A DNA stretch of 64,000 nucleotides. Source: Streptomyces sp. PR69 (lineage in GTDB: Bacteria; Actinomycetota; Actinomycetes; Streptomycetales; Streptomycetaceae). The notes beneath the pieces are model-generated. The model searched no databases and was not told the origin of the DNA. It worked only from the letters and a program-made list of their open reading frames with translations. The stretch is taken from assembly GCF_026420845.1 (NCBI RefSeq), contig NZ_JAOWCB010000006.1, positions 206,034 through 270,033 on the forward strand, written 5' to 3'. Of the stretch, positions 1 through 8,215 are shown one piece after another (position 1 is the first letter of the stretch; every line of letters begins with the position of its first letter). The translations under genes were made by a program, and so were the position numbers.

Positions 1-152
1 AAGTCCCGGCCGTCGTGGCTGAAGGTCACGGACTGGCCGAAGTTGCACTTCTCGGCGCCGGGGAAGTCCGATACGCCCGCGCCTTCCCAGGTCCCGAGGA
101 GGAACGCGAGGGGGACGAGGTTCGGGTTGAGGTCGGACGGGATCTCAATCAT
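1..152 (-). CDS. FABP-family / nitrobindin-like protein (DUF1794), 5' part only
   Basis: The gene reads leftward from an ATG at 150-152 and leaves the window after about 50 codons, so only the N-terminus is visible. That N-terminus carries LAFLLGTWEGAG followed by FPGAEKCNFGQ. The GTWxGxG signature is the start of the nitrobindin / fatty-acid-binding-like ten-stranded barrel (DUF1794), whose characterised members bind heme and act on peroxynitrite or NO. Function here is inferred from family only. A 33-residue membrane peptide gene lies directly upstream on the same strand (50 bp gap). Confidence 0.85.
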   Translation of the reverse strand, partial: MIEIPSDLNPNLVPLAFLLGTWEGAGVSDFPGAEKCNFGQSVTFSHDGRD

Positions 153-201
153 GAGCAGCTCTGGCGATCTGTTGGGGGGTGCGGGCGGTGTAACGCGCTG
201 G

Positions 202-303
202 TCAGCGCTGACCCTGGTACAGCTTCTTCACGGCCAGCCCGGTGAAGGCGAGAACGCCGACGCAGACCAGGACCAGCAGGGCTTCGAAGAATGCCTCAAG
301 CAC
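202..303 (-). CDS. Small single-pass membrane protein (33 aa)
   Basis: The reading frame runs from a GTG at 303 to TGA at 202 and was found by reading the strand directly. It is preceded by GAGGAGC, a good ribosome site about 5 nt before the GTG. The product begins VLEAFFEALLVLVCVGVLAF and ends with a short basic tail (KKLYQGQR). This predicts one hydrophobic helix with an acidic outer end and a positive inner end, so N-out/C-in topology is likely. I recognise no family. Position and orientation suggest co-transcription with the nitrobindin-like gene to its left. It would be missed by length filters. Confidence 0.7.
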   Translation of the reverse strand: MLEAFFEALLVLVCVGVLAFTGLAVKKLYQGQR

Positions 304-417
304 GGGGTGCTCCTCGGATGAGCGGTGTGGGCGGTGACAGGGCCGGTCCCCAGCCTAATGGGTGGCACGCCGTTCCCCGGTGTGAGGTACGACCGGGCTG
401 CGCCTACAGTGCGCCCT

Positions 418-780
418 ATGGCGAAGAAGCTCGTGATCAAGGTGACCGCTGGGGCCGACGCACCGGAGCGGTGTTCGCAGGCCTTCACGGTGGCGGCCGT
501 CGCCGTCGCCAGCGGGGTGGAGGTATCGCTCTGGCTGACCGGGGAGTCCTCGTGGTTCGCGCTGCCCGGGCGGGCGGCGGAGTTCGAGCTGCCGCACGCC
601 GCCCCGCTGCCGGAACTGATCGACTCGGTGCTGGCGGGCGGGGGCATCACGCTGTGCACCCAGTGCGCGGCGCGCCGGGAGATCACGGAGAAGGATGTGA
701 TCGACGGGGTGCGGATCGCGGGGGCGCAGGTCTTTGTGAGCGAGTCGATGGCGGACGGCGTCCAGGCGCTGGTGTACTGA
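418..780 (+). CDS. DsrE-family protein
   Basis: A 120-residue protein beginning MAKKLVIKVTAGADAPERC. The pattern is typical of the DsrE/DsrF-like fold: a first beta strand, then a turn with a Cys (ADAPERCSQAF), an AxxxASGxEVxLWLTGESSW segment, and a second Cys pair (TLCTQCAARR) before a final helix. Members carry or relay sulfur through conserved cysteines, or are peroxiredoxin-like accessory proteins. The exact substrate is unknown. An upstream in-frame start exists at 325, but the ATG at 418 matches the family N-terminus. It stands alone on the plus strand, facing the leftward sulfurtransferase cluster. Confidence 0.85.
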   Translation: MAKKLVIKVTAGADAPERCSQAFTVAAVAVASGVEVSLWLTGESSWFALPGRAAEFELPHAAPLPELIDSVLAGGGITLCTQCAARREITEKDVIDGVRIAGAQVFVSESMADGVQALVY

Positions 781-848
781 CCGGCGCGCCGTCCGTCCGG
801 GGGGGGGAGCGCCGTCTGGGCTGAGCCGTCTGGGCTGGCCCCCTGGGC

Positions 849-1112
849 TTACTCCCGGGGCTTCTTCTTGCCGTCCAGCTCGTCCCACCACTCGTCGGAC
901 TGCGGATCCCCGGAGGGAGCGTCCCACCAGCGGTCCTCCGGCCCCCGCCGGTTGGCGATCACGGCGGCCAGCGGCGGGATGACCATGGCGACCAGGCACA
1001 TCGCGACGGCCGCGGGCACCGACCAGAGCCGTACGAAGGCCCAGGCCGATACAAAGAGGACAAGGCACACGCCCATCAGCAGAAAGTAGGCGTGACGGCG
1101 TCGCGCGTACAT
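849..1112 (-). CDS. DUF3099 membrane protein
   Basis: An 87-residue protein with two predicted membrane helices: residues about 8-27 (YFLLMGVCLVLFVSAWAFV) and about 32-52 (VPAAVAMCLVAMVIPPLAAV). A hydrophilic tail rich in Trp, Asp and Lys follows. This is the DUF3099 family found across actinobacteria. No biochemical role is established. It is separated from DUF1416 by a 139 bp gap on the same strand. That gap holds an inverted GC-rich repeat that could terminate the upstream transcript (AGGGCCGCACCCCG ... CGGGGGTGCGGCCCT). Confidence 0.85.
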   Translation of the reverse strand: MYARRRHAYFLLMGVCLVLFVSAWAFVRLWSVPAAVAMCLVAMVIPPLAAVIANRRGPEDRWWDAPSGDPQSDEWWDELDGKKKPRE

Positions 1113-1251
1113 GTCTCAAGGCTACGGCCGAGCGGGCCCGGAACGACCGAAGGGCCGCACCCCGTTCCCAGTGGCGTCCAACCCCGGGGGTGCGGCCCTT
1201 CGGCCGGTATGCGGTTGTCCGGTCAGCTCCGCTGACCATCCGTGCGACGGC

Positions 1252-1539
1252 TCACACCGCGATGGCGACTTCCGCCAGGCCGCCCTTCTGGGCCACGACC
1301 GTGCGGTCCGCGGTCCCGCCCGGGACCAGGGCGCGCACGGTCCAGGTGCCCTCGGCCGCGTAGAAGCGGAACTGGCCCGTCGCCGAGGTGGGCACCTCGG
1401 CGGTGAACTCTCCGGTCGAGTCCAGCAGCCGGACGTAACCGGTGACAGGCTCGCCGTCGCGGGTCACCTGGCCTTGGATGGTGGTCTCACCGGGCTTGAT
1501 CGTCGAGGCGTCGGGGCCGCCGACCTGCGCTCCACACAT
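1252..1539 (-). CDS. DUF1416 domain protein (carboxypeptidase-regulatory-like fold)
   Basis: A 95-residue protein starting MCGAQVGGPD. It forms a short beta-sandwich of the transthyretin/CarboxypepD_reg type (GETTIQGQVTRDGEPVTGYV, then LLDSTGEFTAEVPTSATGQF). The family nearly always sits directly downstream of a thiosulfate sulfurtransferase gene in actinobacteria. That is also true here, with a 34 bp gap and the same strand, so a role with the sulfurtransferase is likely but unproven. The Cys at residue 2 is a conserved feature. The ATG at 1539 is preferred over longer readings because it gives the family N-terminus. Confidence 0.9.
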   Translation of the reverse strand: MCGAQVGGPDASTIKPGETTIQGQVTRDGEPVTGYVRLLDSTGEFTAEVPTSATGQFRFYAAEGTWTVRALVPGGTADRTVVAQKGGLAEVAIAV

Positions 1540-1573
1540 ATCTCTGTCCTGTCCTAGAGGTCGGGGTCCGGGA

Positions 1574-2413
1574 TTACTTGTTCGCGCCGAGCTCGATCGG
1601 CACGCCGACGAGGGAGCCGTACTCGGTCCACGAGCCGTCGTAGTTCTTGACGTTCTCCACACCGAGCAGCTCGTGCAGCACAAACCAGGTCAGCGCGGAG
1701 CGCTCGCCGATGCGGCAGTAGGCGATGGTGTCCTTCGCCAGGTCGACCTGCTCCTCGGCGTACAGGGCCTTGAGGTCGTCGTCCGACTTGAAGGTGCCGT
1801 CGTCGTTGGCGTTCTTCGACCACGGGATGTTGCGGGCGCTCGGCACATGGCCGGGGCGCTGCGACTGCTCCTGCGGGAGGTGCGCCGGGGCGAGCAGCTT
1901 GCCGCTGAACTCGTCGGGCGAACGCACGTCGACGAGGTTCTGGGTGCCGATCGCGGCCACGACGTCGTCGCGGAAGGCGCGGATCGCGGTGTTCTGGGCC
2001 TTGGCCTTGTACTCCGTGGCCGGGCGCTGCGGCACCTCGGCGACCAGGTCGCGGGAGTCCAGCTCCCACTTCTTGCGGCCGCCGTCGAGGAGCTTGACGC
2101 TCTCGTGGCCGTAGAGCTTGAAGTACCAGTAGGCGTAGGAGGCGAACCAGTTGTTGTTGCCGCCGTAGAGGATGACGGTGTCGTCGTTGGCGATGCCCTT
2201 CGCGGACAGGAGCTTCTCGAAGCCCTCCTGGTCGACGAAGTCACGGCGCACCGGGTCCTGGAGGTCCTTCTTCCAGTCGATCCGCACGGCGTTCTTGATG
2301 TGGTTCTTGTCGTACGCCGAGGTGTCCTCGTCGACCTCGACGATGACGACCTTGGGGTCGTCGAGATGGGCCTCGACCCAGTCGGCGTCTACCAGGACGT
2401 CGCTGCGGCTCAT
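1574..2413 (-). CDS. Thiosulfate/3-mercaptopyruvate sulfurtransferase (tandem rhodanese)
   Basis: A 279-residue two-domain rhodanese. The N-terminal inactive domain (about 1-140) starts MSRSDVLVDADWVEAHLDD. The C-terminal catalytic domain carries the loop CRIGERS with the persulfide Cys at about residue 233. This loop is typical of actinobacterial thiosulfate:cyanide sulfurtransferases, which move sulfane sulfur between thiosulfate, cyanide and thiols. The start at 2411-2413 follows a GGAGGAG ribosome site. A long in-frame extension upstream is not used. The gene is headed by a cysteine-containing leader peptide (2611-2694) and a hairpin, so expression is probably tied to cysteine supply. DUF1416 follows on the same strand. 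Confidence 0.95.
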   Translation of the reverse strand: MSRSDVLVDADWVEAHLDDPKVVIVEVDEDTSAYDKNHIKNAVRIDWKKDLQDPVRRDFVDQEGFEKLLSAKGIANDDTVILYGGNNNWFASYAYWYFKLYGHESVKLLDGGRKKWELDSRDLVAEVPQRPATEYKAKAQNTAIRAFRDDVVAAIGTQNLVDVRSPDEFSGKLLAPAHLPQEQSQRPGHVPSARNIPWSKNANDDGTFKSDDDLKALYAEEQVDLAKDTIAYCRIGERSALTWFVLHELLGVENVKNYDGSWTEYGSLVGVPIELGANK

Positions 2414-2592
2414 GCTGTGTCTCCTCCGGGGCAGTGTGCGGCGGTGATGGCGGTGCGGATCGAAATCGAGTCGAATCGAGTCGGGTCGTCGATCGCGGGC
2501 AGAACGGTGCTGCGGTGTGCGGGTACGCGGAAGCGCGAGTCGTACAGGCACGGTCGGCGGCCCTGACGCGGTCGGTCGAAGGGCCGGGGATA

Positions 2593-2609
2593 CGGGAGCC
2601 GGGCTCCCG
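2593..2609 (-). promoter_or_regulatory. Hairpin just after leader-peptide stop (candidate attenuator)
   Basis: On the minus strand the sequence CGGGAGCC-C-GGCTCCCG forms a perfect 8-bp stem one base beyond the leader peptide's stop codon. A ribosome stalled on, or finishing at, the leader's end would cover this stem. That position is what a translation-coupled attenuator needs. The following 180 bp to the sulfurtransferase start hold no gene. No U-run follows, so it may act by Rho or by hiding another element. This is inference from layout. Confidence 0.45.
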
Positions 2610-2610
2610 C

Positions 2611-2694
2611 TCAGACGGCGCGACAGAGCATGGCGGCGACGCGGCACAGGTCTACTGCCCGCCGCTTCGTGAGGTCCGCCTGTCGCTGCTTCAT
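2611..2694 (-). CDS. Cysteine-containing leader peptide upstream of sulfurtransferase (27 aa)
   Basis: A 28-codon frame from ATG 2694 to TGA 2611 encodes a peptide beginning MKQRQADLTKRRAV and ending DLCRVAAMLCRAV. Near-identical peptides (pattern QADLTKRRAVDLCRVA) are annotated as putative leader peptides before sulfur genes in many Streptomyces. Cys-rich uORFs that sense cysteine are known in mycobacteria. Two Cys codons fall in the last third, close to a hairpin that follows the stop. A promoter-like -35/-10 pair ends 7 nt before the ATG, so the mRNA is probably leaderless. The likely role is cis control of the sulfurtransferase-DUF1416 transcript. Confidence 0.85.
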   Translation of the reverse strand: MKQRQADLTKRRAVDLCRVAAMLCRAV

Positions 2695-2701
2695 GGGTCA
2701 G

Positions 2702-2731
2702 ATCGTAGGGACGACTCGGCGGCCATGTCAC
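2702..2731 (-). promoter_or_regulatory. Promoter of leader peptide/sulfurtransferase operon
   Basis: Reading the minus strand, GTGACA (2731-2726), an 18-nt spacer and TACGAT (2707-2702) give a near-consensus housekeeping-type promoter. Seven nucleotides separate the -10 box from the leader ATG at 2694, so transcription should begin at or next to the A of the start codon and the message would be leaderless. Confidence 0.6.
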
Positions 2732-2885
2732 CGGTGTGTCGCATTCTGAGACGCGATCGTCCGGCATTCGGGATGTCGATCACGCCGGGGCGCTTGGGAG
2801 CGGCCTCCGCGCCGGTCCGGCGGGGATGGCCTTCTGCCCAGCGGACGGGGGCGTCTCACCATACGGCCGGAGCGCGTCCGGGAAG

Positions 2886-2984
2886 CCACCGCCCCCGGGC
2901 AGGAGGCCGCGTCCGGGGAGCCACCGCGCCCGGCAGGGGCACGCCCGGGAAGCCACCGCGCCCGGCAGGGGCACGCCCGGCGGG
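2886..2984. repeat. Tandem 32-bp GC-rich repeat in intergenic gap
   Basis: The 300-bp gap between the leader promoter and the DUF2993 gene holds two near-perfect 32-bp copies (2921-2952 and 2953-2984; core CCGCGCCCGGCAGGGGCACG) preceded by a degenerate copy. They can fold into GC hairpins and may end the leftward DUF2993 transcript. I see no gene in this gap. Confidence 0.6.
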
Positions 2985-3029
2985 AAACCGCGGTGCCCGG
3001 CCAGCCGCGGCCCCGAGCCTGCGCCGTGT

Positions 3030-3719
3030 TCAGCCTGCCAGTGAGATGTTCTCGCCGGTGACCGTGAAGACCACGCCGTCCGGCTTCGCCTCCACCTTCT
3101 GAAGCTTCAGGCCCGCGGGCAGTCCGGCGAGCCGCCGGTCGAAGTCGGTCCGCTTGCGGATCAGTTCCTCCAGGCCCGGGATGCCCTCACCGGGGACGCT
3201 GTCCGCCCGCACCCGGACCGTGTCGTCGCCTGCCAGGCTGACGGTGGAGGTGACGCTGCGCGTCACCGTGCGGCCGAGGATCTCCACCGAGCCGGTGACC
3301 TTGACCTTGCCGTTCTCCCCGTAGGCGACGGAGACGCCGTCCTCGGCGACCGCCGTGAGGTCCTCGTACGAGATCCTCGCCTCGCCCTGGGCGCGCGCCG
3401 CGACCGCGCTGCCGAAGCCCTCGCCCAGGCGTACGTCGTACAGGTCGGCGGTCAGCTCGCTGATCCGCACCGGGCGGCCGGAGGCGCTGGTCCGGATGCC
3501 GGAGAGGGTGACCTCCACCTCGTCCAGCCGCTTGTCCGCGACCTGGGTCAGAAAGGGGAAGCCCTTGATGGACACGTCTTTCGAGGCGGCCGTTCCCTGC
3601 TGGAGGGAGATGCGGTCGGCGGCCCGCGACTGAGCGACATAGACCGCGAGGCGGTCGGCGGCGACGAACAGCCCGCCGAGGATGATCGCGGTGATCAGCA
3701 GTATCCGCAGCGCTCGCAT
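3030..3719 (-). CDS. DUF2993 (LmeA-like) exported or membrane-anchored protein
   Basis: About 229 residues. One N-terminal hydrophobic helix (ALRILLITAIILGGLFVAA) serves as a signal anchor, and a single DUF2993 domain of repeated amphipathic strands follows (ISIxGFPFLTQ-type start, here VSIKGFPFLTQVADKRL). Family members such as mycobacterial LmeA bind phospholipid and support cell-envelope mannan or lipid maturation. A similar envelope role is inferred. Two starts are possible: ATG 3719 (used) and GTG 3737, which adds MGDDRD. It is the first gene of its leftward unit. Confidence 0.85.
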   Translation of the reverse strand: MRALRILLITAIILGGLFVAADRLAVYVAQSRAADRISLQQGTAASKDVSIKGFPFLTQVADKRLDEVEVTLSGIRTSASGRPVRISELTADLYDVRLGEGFGSAVAARAQGEARISYEDLTAVAEDGVSVAYGENGKVKVTGSVEILGRTVTRSVTSTVSLAGDDTVRVRADSVPGEGIPGLEELIRKRTDFDRRLAGLPAGLKLQKVEAKPDGVVFTVTGENISLAG

Positions 3720-3865
3720 GTCCCTGTCGTCCCCCACGTGTCGTCCGCACCGTGCGTACCGTGCGTACGCCCGTTGCGCGTCCGCTTCAATGATCGACGT
3801 CCGATTGAGGCAAATGGTTCCGGCGGCGGGCGACGGAACCCGCCCGGACGGCCCGGCCCCCTCGT

Positions 3866-5089
3866 CTATCCCAGCGCGCGGCCCAGCACATACACCGCGG
3901 GTGCGGCGGCGGTCAGCGGCAGCGCCACCCCCGCCGTGAAGTGGACGAAGCGCGAGGGGTAGTCATAGCTGGCCGCCCGCAGTCCGATGAGCGCGCAGCC
4001 GCCCGCGGCGAGGCCGAGCAGCGCCCCGTCGCCCCCCGCTCCGGCGAGCCCGCCCACGGCGATGCCCGCGCCCGCGGCGGCGAGCAGGGACACGACGACG
4101 GATGCGACGCCGGGCAGGGGCAGCGCCCGCGTCAGCGCGGCGGCCGCGACGGCGAGCGCGCCGATCGCCACGGCCCGAGTCTCCGCAGCGAGATGCCCGG
4201 CCGCGAGGATGGTCAGCGCCGCGGAGGCCACGGTGGCCATCAGCCCGTACACCCTTTCGTCCGCGCCGGCGCGGCTGCGGAGCTGGAGTACGAGGGTGAG
4301 CAGCACCCAGACGCCGAGCGTGCCGGTGATCGCGGCGGTGGCGTGCGCACGGCCCACGGCGAGCAGCGCGGCGTCCGCGGCGAGTCCGCCGGCGAAGGCG
4401 AGGGCGATGCCCTGGCGGGCGGGCCACATGCCGTTGAGCCGGAACCAGCCCGCGGCGGTGACCGCCTGGAGGAGCACCAGCGGGAGGAGCAGTCCGTACG
4501 TCCCCAGGGCAGCGCCGCCCGCGAGCAGCAGGCCGAGCAGCGCGGTCAGCCCGGCGGGCTGGATGCCGGGCGGGATGATCGGCGACCGCCCCTCGGCGCG
4601 GGCGCGCTGCGCGTCGGTGATCCGGGCGTTGCCGAGGGTCGTGGGGGCGCTGTAGCCGGCGGCGTCGAAGGACGGCGACGGCATGGCGGGCTCGACCGGG
4701 GCGGCGGGGACGGCCGGGGCCGGGACCTCGGGAGGCAGCGGCTGGGCGGGGGCGGGGTACGCCCCGGGCTCGTACGCCTGAGGGGGGTACGTCTGCGGCG
4801 GCAGATAGGCCGTGTCGGCTGCGGCGTGCCGCGGCGCCGCCTGCACGGCCTCGTACGTCTGGTACGGCTCATACGCCTGCTGCTGGTACGGCTGCTGCGG
4901 CTGGTAGCCCTGTGCCGGCTGTTCCCGCTGGACCGCCGGCTGGTGGTGCGTGTCCCAGGTCTGGCCCTCCCACGTCTGGGTGACCTGGGGATCACTCCGA
5001 CCCCCGCCCGCGGTGTAGGGGTCGGCATAGGGATCGGCGTAGGGGTCGTACGACGCGTCGTACGGATACTGCTGATCGCTGCTGCTCAT
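3866..5089 (-). CDS. Polytopic membrane protein with Pro/Gln/Tyr-rich N-terminal tail
   Basis: About 407 residues. The first ~165 are low-complexity and cytosolic-looking, with [11 protein letters not shown] repeats and many QP/QPYQ and YPPQ motifs. The remainder holds about eight hydrophobic helices rich in Ala, Gly and Leu. No enzyme motif was found. The gene starts 11 bp beyond the end of the MoaD-like gene. A GTG at 5104 would overlap that gene's TGA, but it lies right against the AGGAGG, so the ATG at 5089 is chosen. The context suggests an operon with the MoaD-like gene; the function is unknown. Confidence 0.8.
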   Translation of the reverse strand: MSSSDQQYPYDASYDPYADPYADPYTAGGGRSDPQVTQTWEGQTWDTHHQPAVQREQPAQGYQPQQPYQQQAYEPYQTYEAVQAAPRHAAADTAYLPPQTYPPQAYEPGAYPAPAQPLPPEVPAPAVPAAPVEPAMPSPSFDAAGYSAPTTLGNARITDAQRARAEGRSPIIPPGIQPAGLTALLGLLLAGGAALGTYGLLLPLVLLQAVTAAGWFRLNGMWPARQGIALAFAGGLAADAALLAVGRAHATAAITGTLGVWVLLTLVLQLRSRAGADERVYGLMATVASAALTILAAGHLAAETRAVAIGALAVAAAALTRALPLPGVASVVVSLLAAAGAGIAVGGLAGAGGDGALLGLAAGGCALIGLRAASYDYPSRFVHFTAGVALPLTAAAPAVYVLGRALG

Positions 5090-5100
5090 GGCTGCGCGCT

Positions 5101-5355
5101 TCACCCTCCTGCGAACGGCGGGAGCACCTCGACCGTGCCGCCCTCGGCCAGCCGTACCGTCTCATGCCCGCGCGTCCCCACGGGGTCGCCGTCGACGAGA
5201 AACGAACACCTTTGGAGTACCCGGACCAGTTCGCCCGGGTGCCGCTCCCGGGCGGCGTCGAGCGCCTGGGCGAGGTTCTCCGCCGCATACGGCTCCTCGG
5301 CCACCCCGGCGGCGGCCTTGGCCGCGGCCCAGTAGCGGATCGTGCCCGCTGCCAT
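5101..5355 (-). CDS. MoaD/ThiS-family sulfur-carrier-like protein
   Basis: An 84-residue beta-grasp protein starting [17 protein letters not shown] and ending PPFAGG. The C-terminal Gly-Gly is the functional hallmark: it is adenylated and thiocarboxylated when the protein donates sulfur for molybdopterin, thiamine or a similar product. The specific pathway is not shown, since no moaE, thiG or E1-like gene is nearby. It is translated divergently from glnR and is probably co-transcribed with the membrane protein downstream. Confidence 0.85.
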   Translation of the reverse strand: MAAGTIRYWAAAKAAAGVAEEPYAAENLAQALDAARERHPGELVRVLQRCSFLVDGDPVGTRGHETVRLAEGGTVEVLPPFAGG

Positions 5356-5567
5356 AGCGGCACTCCTTTCGTCGCCTCGTCGCCCTCCATGATGAGCCAT
5401 GCGCACCGCGGCCCCGCCGCGCACCCGTGCACCCATGCGCCCCCGGTGCGACCCGGAAGGGGCCTGGAAGGAATCCGGAAGGAATCGGAAAGTGATCTGC
5501 GAAACGTCCACAGTGTGAAATCGGCCCTCTGTCCTTTTCACTCTGGTGGGCTATCCTGCACGGCAGA

Positions 5568-5606
5568 GGATCCGGGCAGCGCAGCCCCCGGGTCCTTTTG
5601 CGTTTT
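5568..5606 (+). terminator. Terminator-like hairpin in the glnR leader region
   Basis: GGATCCGGG (5568-5576) pairs with CCCGGGTCC (5587-5595), with one G-U pair and a 10-nt loop, and TTTTGCGTTTT follows. This is the shape of an intrinsic terminator pointing toward glnR, 150 bp before its uORF. The divergent gene's start is 210 bp to the left, so it cannot end any visible rightward gene. It either ends a short unannotated transcript or attenuates glnR. Confidence 0.5.
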
Positions 5607-5758
5607 CTGGCCGTTGTTACAGGCAGGTGAACAAAGGCTCACACTGGCTCTCAGGGCGCGGAGAGCCGGTGCGGAGCGACCGAAGGAACAACCGACCGAC
5701 CGTAGGAAGCAGTGCCGCCGAGCCACGTCCTCGCAGGGACCGAGGAGGAAACGACGTT

Positions 5759-5815
5759 ATGGGCGAGCTGATCACGCACCACTCGAAACCGACCCGGGCA
5801 GGTGGTCGGGGATGA
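5759..5815 (+). CDS. uORF overlapping glnR start (18 aa)
   Basis: An ATG at 5759 sits 8 nt after GAGGAGGAA, the strongest ribosome site in this region. It opens a 19-codon frame ([18 protein letters not shown]) whose TGA overlaps the glnR ATG as ATGA. glnR itself has only a weak GGTCGGGG ahead of it. The arrangement predicts that ribosomes finishing the uORF reinitiate on glnR, so uORF translation sets GlnR output. No homology of the peptide is claimed. Confidence 0.55.
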   Translation: MGELITHHSKPTRAGGRG

Positions 5816-6594
5816 GTTCTCTGCTGCTGCTGACCAATGCCCTCCAGCCGTCGACGGAGGTGCTTCCGGCGCTCGGCCTGCTGCTGCACAGCGTCCGCGT
5901 CGCGCCGGCCGAGGGCCCGGCCCTCGTCGACACCCCCGGAGCGGACGTCATCCTGATCGACGGCCGCCGCGACCTTCCGCAGGTGCGGTCGCTGTGCCAG
6001 CTGCTGCGCTCCACCGGGCCCGGCTGTCCGCTGATCCTGGTCGTCACCGAGGGCGGGCTCGCCGCCGTCACCGCGGACTGGGGCGTCGACGACGTCCTGC
6101 TGGACACGGCGGGCCCCGCCGAGGTCGAGGCCCGGCTGCGGCTGGCCATGGGCAGACAGCAGATCGGCTCCGACGACTCCCCGATGGAGATCCGCAACGG
6201 CGATCTGTCGGTGGACGAGGCGACCTACAGCGCCAAGCTGAAGGGCCGGGTGCTCGATCTGACCTTCAAGGAATTCGAGCTGCTGAAGTATCTGGCACAG
6301 CACCCGGGGCGGGTCTTCACCCGGGCGCAGCTGCTGCAGGAGGTCTGGGGGTACGACTACTTCGGCGGCACCCGCACGGTCGACGTCCATGTGCGGCGGC
6401 TGCGGGCCAAGCTGGGGCCGGAGCACGAGTCCCTGATCGGCACCGTCCGGAATGTCGGCTACCGCTTCGTGGTGCCGGAGAAGGTCGAACGTGCCGCCGA
6501 AGAGGCCAAGGCGGCCGCGCTCGCCCGTTCGGAGGACACCCGCGAGGGTGCCGAAGAGAACCAGAAAGCGAGCGTTCGCCCTGCCCAGAGGTAG
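5812..6594 (+). CDS. glnR: GlnR, OmpR-type global nitrogen regulator
   Basis: A 260-residue orphan response regulator. The receiver-like domain (1-120) begins [19 protein letters not shown] and lacks the usual acidic pocket, keeping only the conserved Asp50 (VILIDGRRD). The winged-helix DNA-binding domain (about 130-225) has [20 protein letters not shown] and ends [11 protein letters not shown]. The sequence matches Streptomyces GlnR closely. GlnR controls glutamine synthetases, ammonium transport and nitrate assimilation, and responds to nitrogen status without a partner kinase. The Ala/Glu-rich C-terminal tail is variable in the family. The start overlaps an upstream 18-codon frame. The LacI-type gene lies 24 bp downstream. 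Confidence 0.97.
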   Translation: MSSLLLLTNALQPSTEVLPALGLLLHSVRVAPAEGPALVDTPGADVILIDGRRDLPQVRSLCQLLRSTGPGCPLILVVTEGGLAAVTADWGVDDVLLDTAGPAEVEARLRLAMGRQQIGSDDSPMEIRNGDLSVDEATYSAKLKGRVLDLTFKEFELLKYLAQHPGRVFTRAQLLQEVWGYDYFGGTRTVDVHVRRLRAKLGPEHESLIGTVRNVGYRFVVPEKVERAAEEAKAAALARSEDTREGAEENQKASVRPAQR

Positions 6595-6618
6595 GTCACC
6601 CCGCGTAGACTGCCGCGC

Positions 6619-7644
6619 GTGGCCAAGGTGACGCGGGACGATGTGGCGCGACTGGCGGGTACGTCGACCGCCGTCGTGAGCTACGTCATCAACAACGGAC
6701 CCCGGCCGGTCGCCCCGGCCACGCGCGAGCGTGTCCTCGCCGCGATCAAAGAGCTTGGCTACCGGCCCGACCGGGTCGCCCAGGCGATGGCGTCGCGGCG
6801 CACGGACCTCATAGGCATGATCGTGCCCGACGCGCGGCAGCCGTTCTTCGCGGAGATGGCGCATGCCGTGGAGCAGGCCGCGGCGGAGCGCGGAAAGATG
6901 GTCCTCGTCGGGAACTCCGACTATCGCGACGAGCGCGAGGTCCACTATCTGCGGGCCTTCCTCGGCATGCGGGTCTCCGGGCTGATCCTGGTCAGCCAGG
7001 GCCCGAGCGAGCGGGCCGCGGCGGAGATCGAGGCGTGGGACGCGCGCGTGGTGCTGCTGCACGAGCGGCCCGAGGCGATCGACGACGTGGCCGTCGTCAC
7101 CGACGACATCGGCGGCGCGCAGCTCGCCACCCGCCATCTGCTGGAGCACGGCCACCCGTACGTCGCCTGCCTCGGCGGCGTCGAGTCGACCCCGGCGGTC
7201 GGCGACCCGGTGGCCGACCACGTCGAGGGCTGGCGGCGGGCGATGCTGGAGTCCGGCCGGGAGACGGAGGGCCGGCTCTTCGAGGCCCCGTACAACCGGT
7301 ACGACGCCTACCGCATCGCCCTGAAGCTCCTCTCCGGCCCCGAGCGGCCCCCGGCGATCTTCTGCTCCACCGACGACCAGGCGATCGGCGTGCTGCGGGC
7401 GGCCCGCGAGCTGCGGATCGACGTGCCGACACAGCTGGCGGTGGCCGGCTTCGACGATGTGAAGGAAGCCGCGCTGACGGACCCGCCGCTGACGACGGTC
7501 TCCTCCGACCGCCCGGCGATGGCCCGCGCGGCGGTCGACCTGGTCCTGGACGACGGTCTGCGCGTCTCCGGCTCGCGCCGGGTGCGGGTCAAGCAGTTCC
7601 CCTCGGGCCTGGTCATCCGCCGCTCCTGCGGCTGCGGCGGCTGA
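6619..7644 (+). CDS. LacI-family transcriptional regulator
   Basis: A 341-residue protein with an N-terminal LacI helix-turn-helix ([20 protein letters not shown], residues about 5-24, hinge near 50-58). A periplasmic-binding-protein-like effector domain follows ([19 protein letters not shown] to the C-terminal [12 protein letters not shown]). The ending with Cys pairs is typical of the family. It follows glnR by 24 bp on the same strand and the pairing is conserved in Streptomyces. The ligand and targets are unknown. The GTG start at 6619 is set by the family N-terminus [10 protein letters not shown]. Confidence 0.92.
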   Translation: MAKVTRDDVARLAGTSTAVVSYVINNGPRPVAPATRERVLAAIKELGYRPDRVAQAMASRRTDLIGMIVPDARQPFFAEMAHAVEQAAAERGKMVLVGNSDYRDEREVHYLRAFLGMRVSGLILVSQGPSERAAAEIEAWDARVVLLHERPEAIDDVAVVTDDIGGAQLATRHLLEHGHPYVACLGGVESTPAVGDPVADHVEGWRRAMLESGRETEGRLFEAPYNRYDAYRIALKLLSGPERPPAIFCSTDDQAIGVLRAARELRIDVPTQLAVAGFDDVKEAALTDPPLTTVSSDRPAMARAAVDLVLDDGLRVSGSRRVRVKQFPSGLVIRRSCGCGG

Positions 7645-7782
7645 CGCGGCGCACGGCTGACGCCTCCGGCCGCGCGGTTCTTTGGCCCAGGGGCGGCCCT
7701 CCGGCCTGGGGCTCCGGCCTGGGTGCGACTCTCCGGCCCAGAGGGGGCCTCTCCGGCCCGGGGAGGATCTCAGCCCGGGGCG

Positions 7783-8094
7783 TCAGCCCACCTTCTGGAT
7801 CAGCTCCTGACGCTGCCGGTCACCCAGGCCCCCGGCCCGGCGGTTGGCGTCGATCCCGATCTCATCCATCAGGGCCGTCACCTTGGCCGGGCCCAGACCG
7901 GGACAGGCCCTCAGCAGCTGGGACACCTTCGTCTTGCCGACGATCGTGTCGTCCTGGGCCTTCTTCAGCACCTGGCTCAGCTTCTTGTTGCCGGTGCGGA
8001 GGGAATCCAGCAGCTGCGACCTGGCCTTGCGCGCCTCGGCGGCCTTCTCCAGCGCCGCCTTGCGCTGCTCGGGGGTCATGGAAGGCAGGGGCAT
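7783..8094 (-). CDS. Actinobacterial integration host factor (sIHF/mIHF) paralogue
   Basis: A 103-residue protein. A long N-terminal charged helix (TPEQRKAALEKAAEARKARS) is followed by the H2TH-like DNA-binding module, with VGKTKVSQLLRACPGLGPAK and GIDANRRAGGLGDRQRQELI. The architecture matches actinobacterial IHF, a nucleoid protein affecting supercoiling and development in Streptomyces. The canonical gene normally sits beside gmk/pyrF, so this copy is probably a second, accessory paralogue. A GGGAG site lies 8 nt before the ATG. It faces the LacI gene across about 140 bp of GC-rich CTCCGGCC repeats that may terminate both. Confidence 0.85.
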   Translation of the reverse strand: MPLPSMTPEQRKAALEKAAEARKARSQLLDSLRTGNKKLSQVLKKAQDDTIVGKTKVSQLLRACPGLGPAKVTALMDEIGIDANRRAGGLGDRQRQELIQKVG

Positions 8095-8215
8095 GGTGGT
8101 TCTCCCGGTAGGGGGCACATATCCGATGTCCGACATGTGCCCCGGCCCCGGACCCGAGAACGCCGACGCGCCGGGGTTTCACCCGGCTGAACCAGCCGCC
8201 GTTACGACCTCCCCG

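Noticed and set aside
1561..3102. Long plus-strand and alternative-frame open frames opposite the sulfurtransferase and elsewhere
   Set aside because: Open only because of high GC; Arg/Ala/Pro/Gly-rich composition and no family match. The minus-strand genes explain the region.
5610..5630. Possible GlnR-box (GTTAC-N6-GTGAAC) upstream of glnR
   Set aside because: The second half does not match GAAAC at the right spacing; too weak to call autoregulation.
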